A DNA stretch of 64,000 nt, taken from Methanospirillum lacunae (GTDB lineage Archaea > Halobacteriota > Methanomicrobia > Methanomicrobiales > Methanospirillaceae). The stretch covers positions 310,001-374,000 of the forward strand of contig NZ_QGMY01000007.1 in the NCBI RefSeq assembly GCF_003173355.1, in the 5' to 3' direction. This document shows, piece after piece, positions 63,696 through 64,000 of the stretch (position 1 is the stretch's first letter; the number at the start of each line of letters is the position of its first letter). The notes under the pieces were generated by a model. That model was given only the letters and a program-made list of their open reading frames with translations, had not been told where the DNA came from and ran no database searches. Both the position numbers and the translations under genes were made by a program.

Positions 63696-64000
63696 ATGGA
63701 CGATAAAGACAGGACACTCCTCTCCCTTTTAGAAGAGGACTGTACAACCCCGGTGCATGACCTTGCGGTCATGCTTGAATGCAGCGATGATGAGATCCTT
63801 TCACGCAAAAAAGTGCTTGAAGAAGCAGGTATCATACGAAGATACTCAGCAGTCATCAACTGGGAAGCAGTTGAAGAGGGCCTGGTATTTGCAATCATTG
63901 AACTGAAGGTTGCCCCTGAACGTGAACGCGGGTACGATCAGATAGCAGAGCGGATAGCCAGGTTTTCAAACGTCAGAAACCTCCGGCTAAGGACAGGCTC
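63696..64000 (+). CDS. Lrp/AsnC-family transcriptional regulator, N-terminal part
   Basis: Starts ATG 63696, 5 nt after cdc6, and runs off the right edge (101 codons visible). The N-terminal helix-turn-helix includes DKDRTLLSLLEEDCTTPVHD and ILSRKKVLEEAGIIRRYSAV, followed by the start of the ligand-binding/oligomerisation domain (VFAIIELKVAPERERGYDQI). The spacing implies co-transcription with cdc6. Confidence 0.85.
   Translation, partial: MDDKDRTLLSLLEEDCTTPVHDLAVMLECSDDEILSRKKVLEEAGIIRRYSAVINWEAVEEGLVFAIIELKVAPERERGYDQIAERIARFSNVRNLRLRTG

Overview
The window is a gene-dense stretch of a methanogenic euryarchaeon. The evidence is an Mmp10 (methanogenesis marker 10) gene, TFB, aIF5B, eukaryote-type ribosomal proteins S3Ae, S6e and S8e, Gar1, two KEOPS subunits, RIO1, Orc1/Cdc6 and archaeal TATA-type promoters. 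Moderate GC, bacterial-type SerRS, class II LysRS, many PEGA/PKD surface proteins and a symporter with a tiny partner protein suggest the order Methanomicrobiales, perhaps close to Methanospirillum. That placement is inferred from gene content, not from an alignment. I see no rRNA, IS element, prophage or CRISPR array.

Layout. 1-3.2 kb: end of an unknown gene, a large sensor histidine kinase and a small Cys-containing protein. 3.2-9.7 kb: tRNA-Thr, mmp10, the cluster rps15 / DHH nuclease / pcc1 / rps3ae, a methyltransferase-fold protein and serS. 9.7-15.4 kb (minus): glnK-amtB with a candidate NrpR operator, then an SF2 helicase with two winged-helix regulators. 15.4-25.1 kb: hypF, then three minus-strand genes for large exported proteins. 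The first of these (about 1550 aa) ends in a dockerin and the next two each begin with a cohesin-like module. 25.3-31.9 kb: class II lysS, a five-PEGA protein, a Na+/solute symporter with a 38-aa accessory ORF, and a subtilisin. 31.9-39.4 kb: Lhr-like helicase, thioredoxin, initiator tRNA, a solitary type IIG-like methyltransferase with a degenerate catalytic motif, an MBL-rhodanese fusion, a TMEM175-type channel and tRNA-His. 39.6-46.2 kb: infB, rps6e, rps8e, hypB, SRP19, PHP phosphoesterase, gar1, tfb and tRNA-Ala. 46.2-54.9 kb: a PEGA/glycosidase-like gene broken by an in-frame TGA, a riboflavin/aminotransferase operon, purE, two tandem RRM genes, thiC, an MBL hydrolase and a DUF123 protein. 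55-64 kb: type II gap, tyrS, rio1, a KH protein, hel308, cgi121, moaB, a replication origin, orc1/cdc6 and the start of an Lrp-family gene.

Most of the window is housekeeping. The parts that stand out are: (a) the origin at 62.0-62.3 kb, with two inverted origin recognition boxes around an AT-rich core beside orc1/cdc6; (b) the dockerin/cohesin surface-protein cluster at 17.6-25.0 kb; (c) two genes (subtilisin and rio1) whose expected N-termini lie upstream of any ATG/GTG/TTG behind good ribosome binding sites, suggesting AUA/AUC/AUU starts; (d) the degenerate methyltransferase; and (e) several candidate RNA elements (C/D-box-like RNA before rps6e, hairpins beside glnK, SD-sequestering lysS leader, long RRM leaders).
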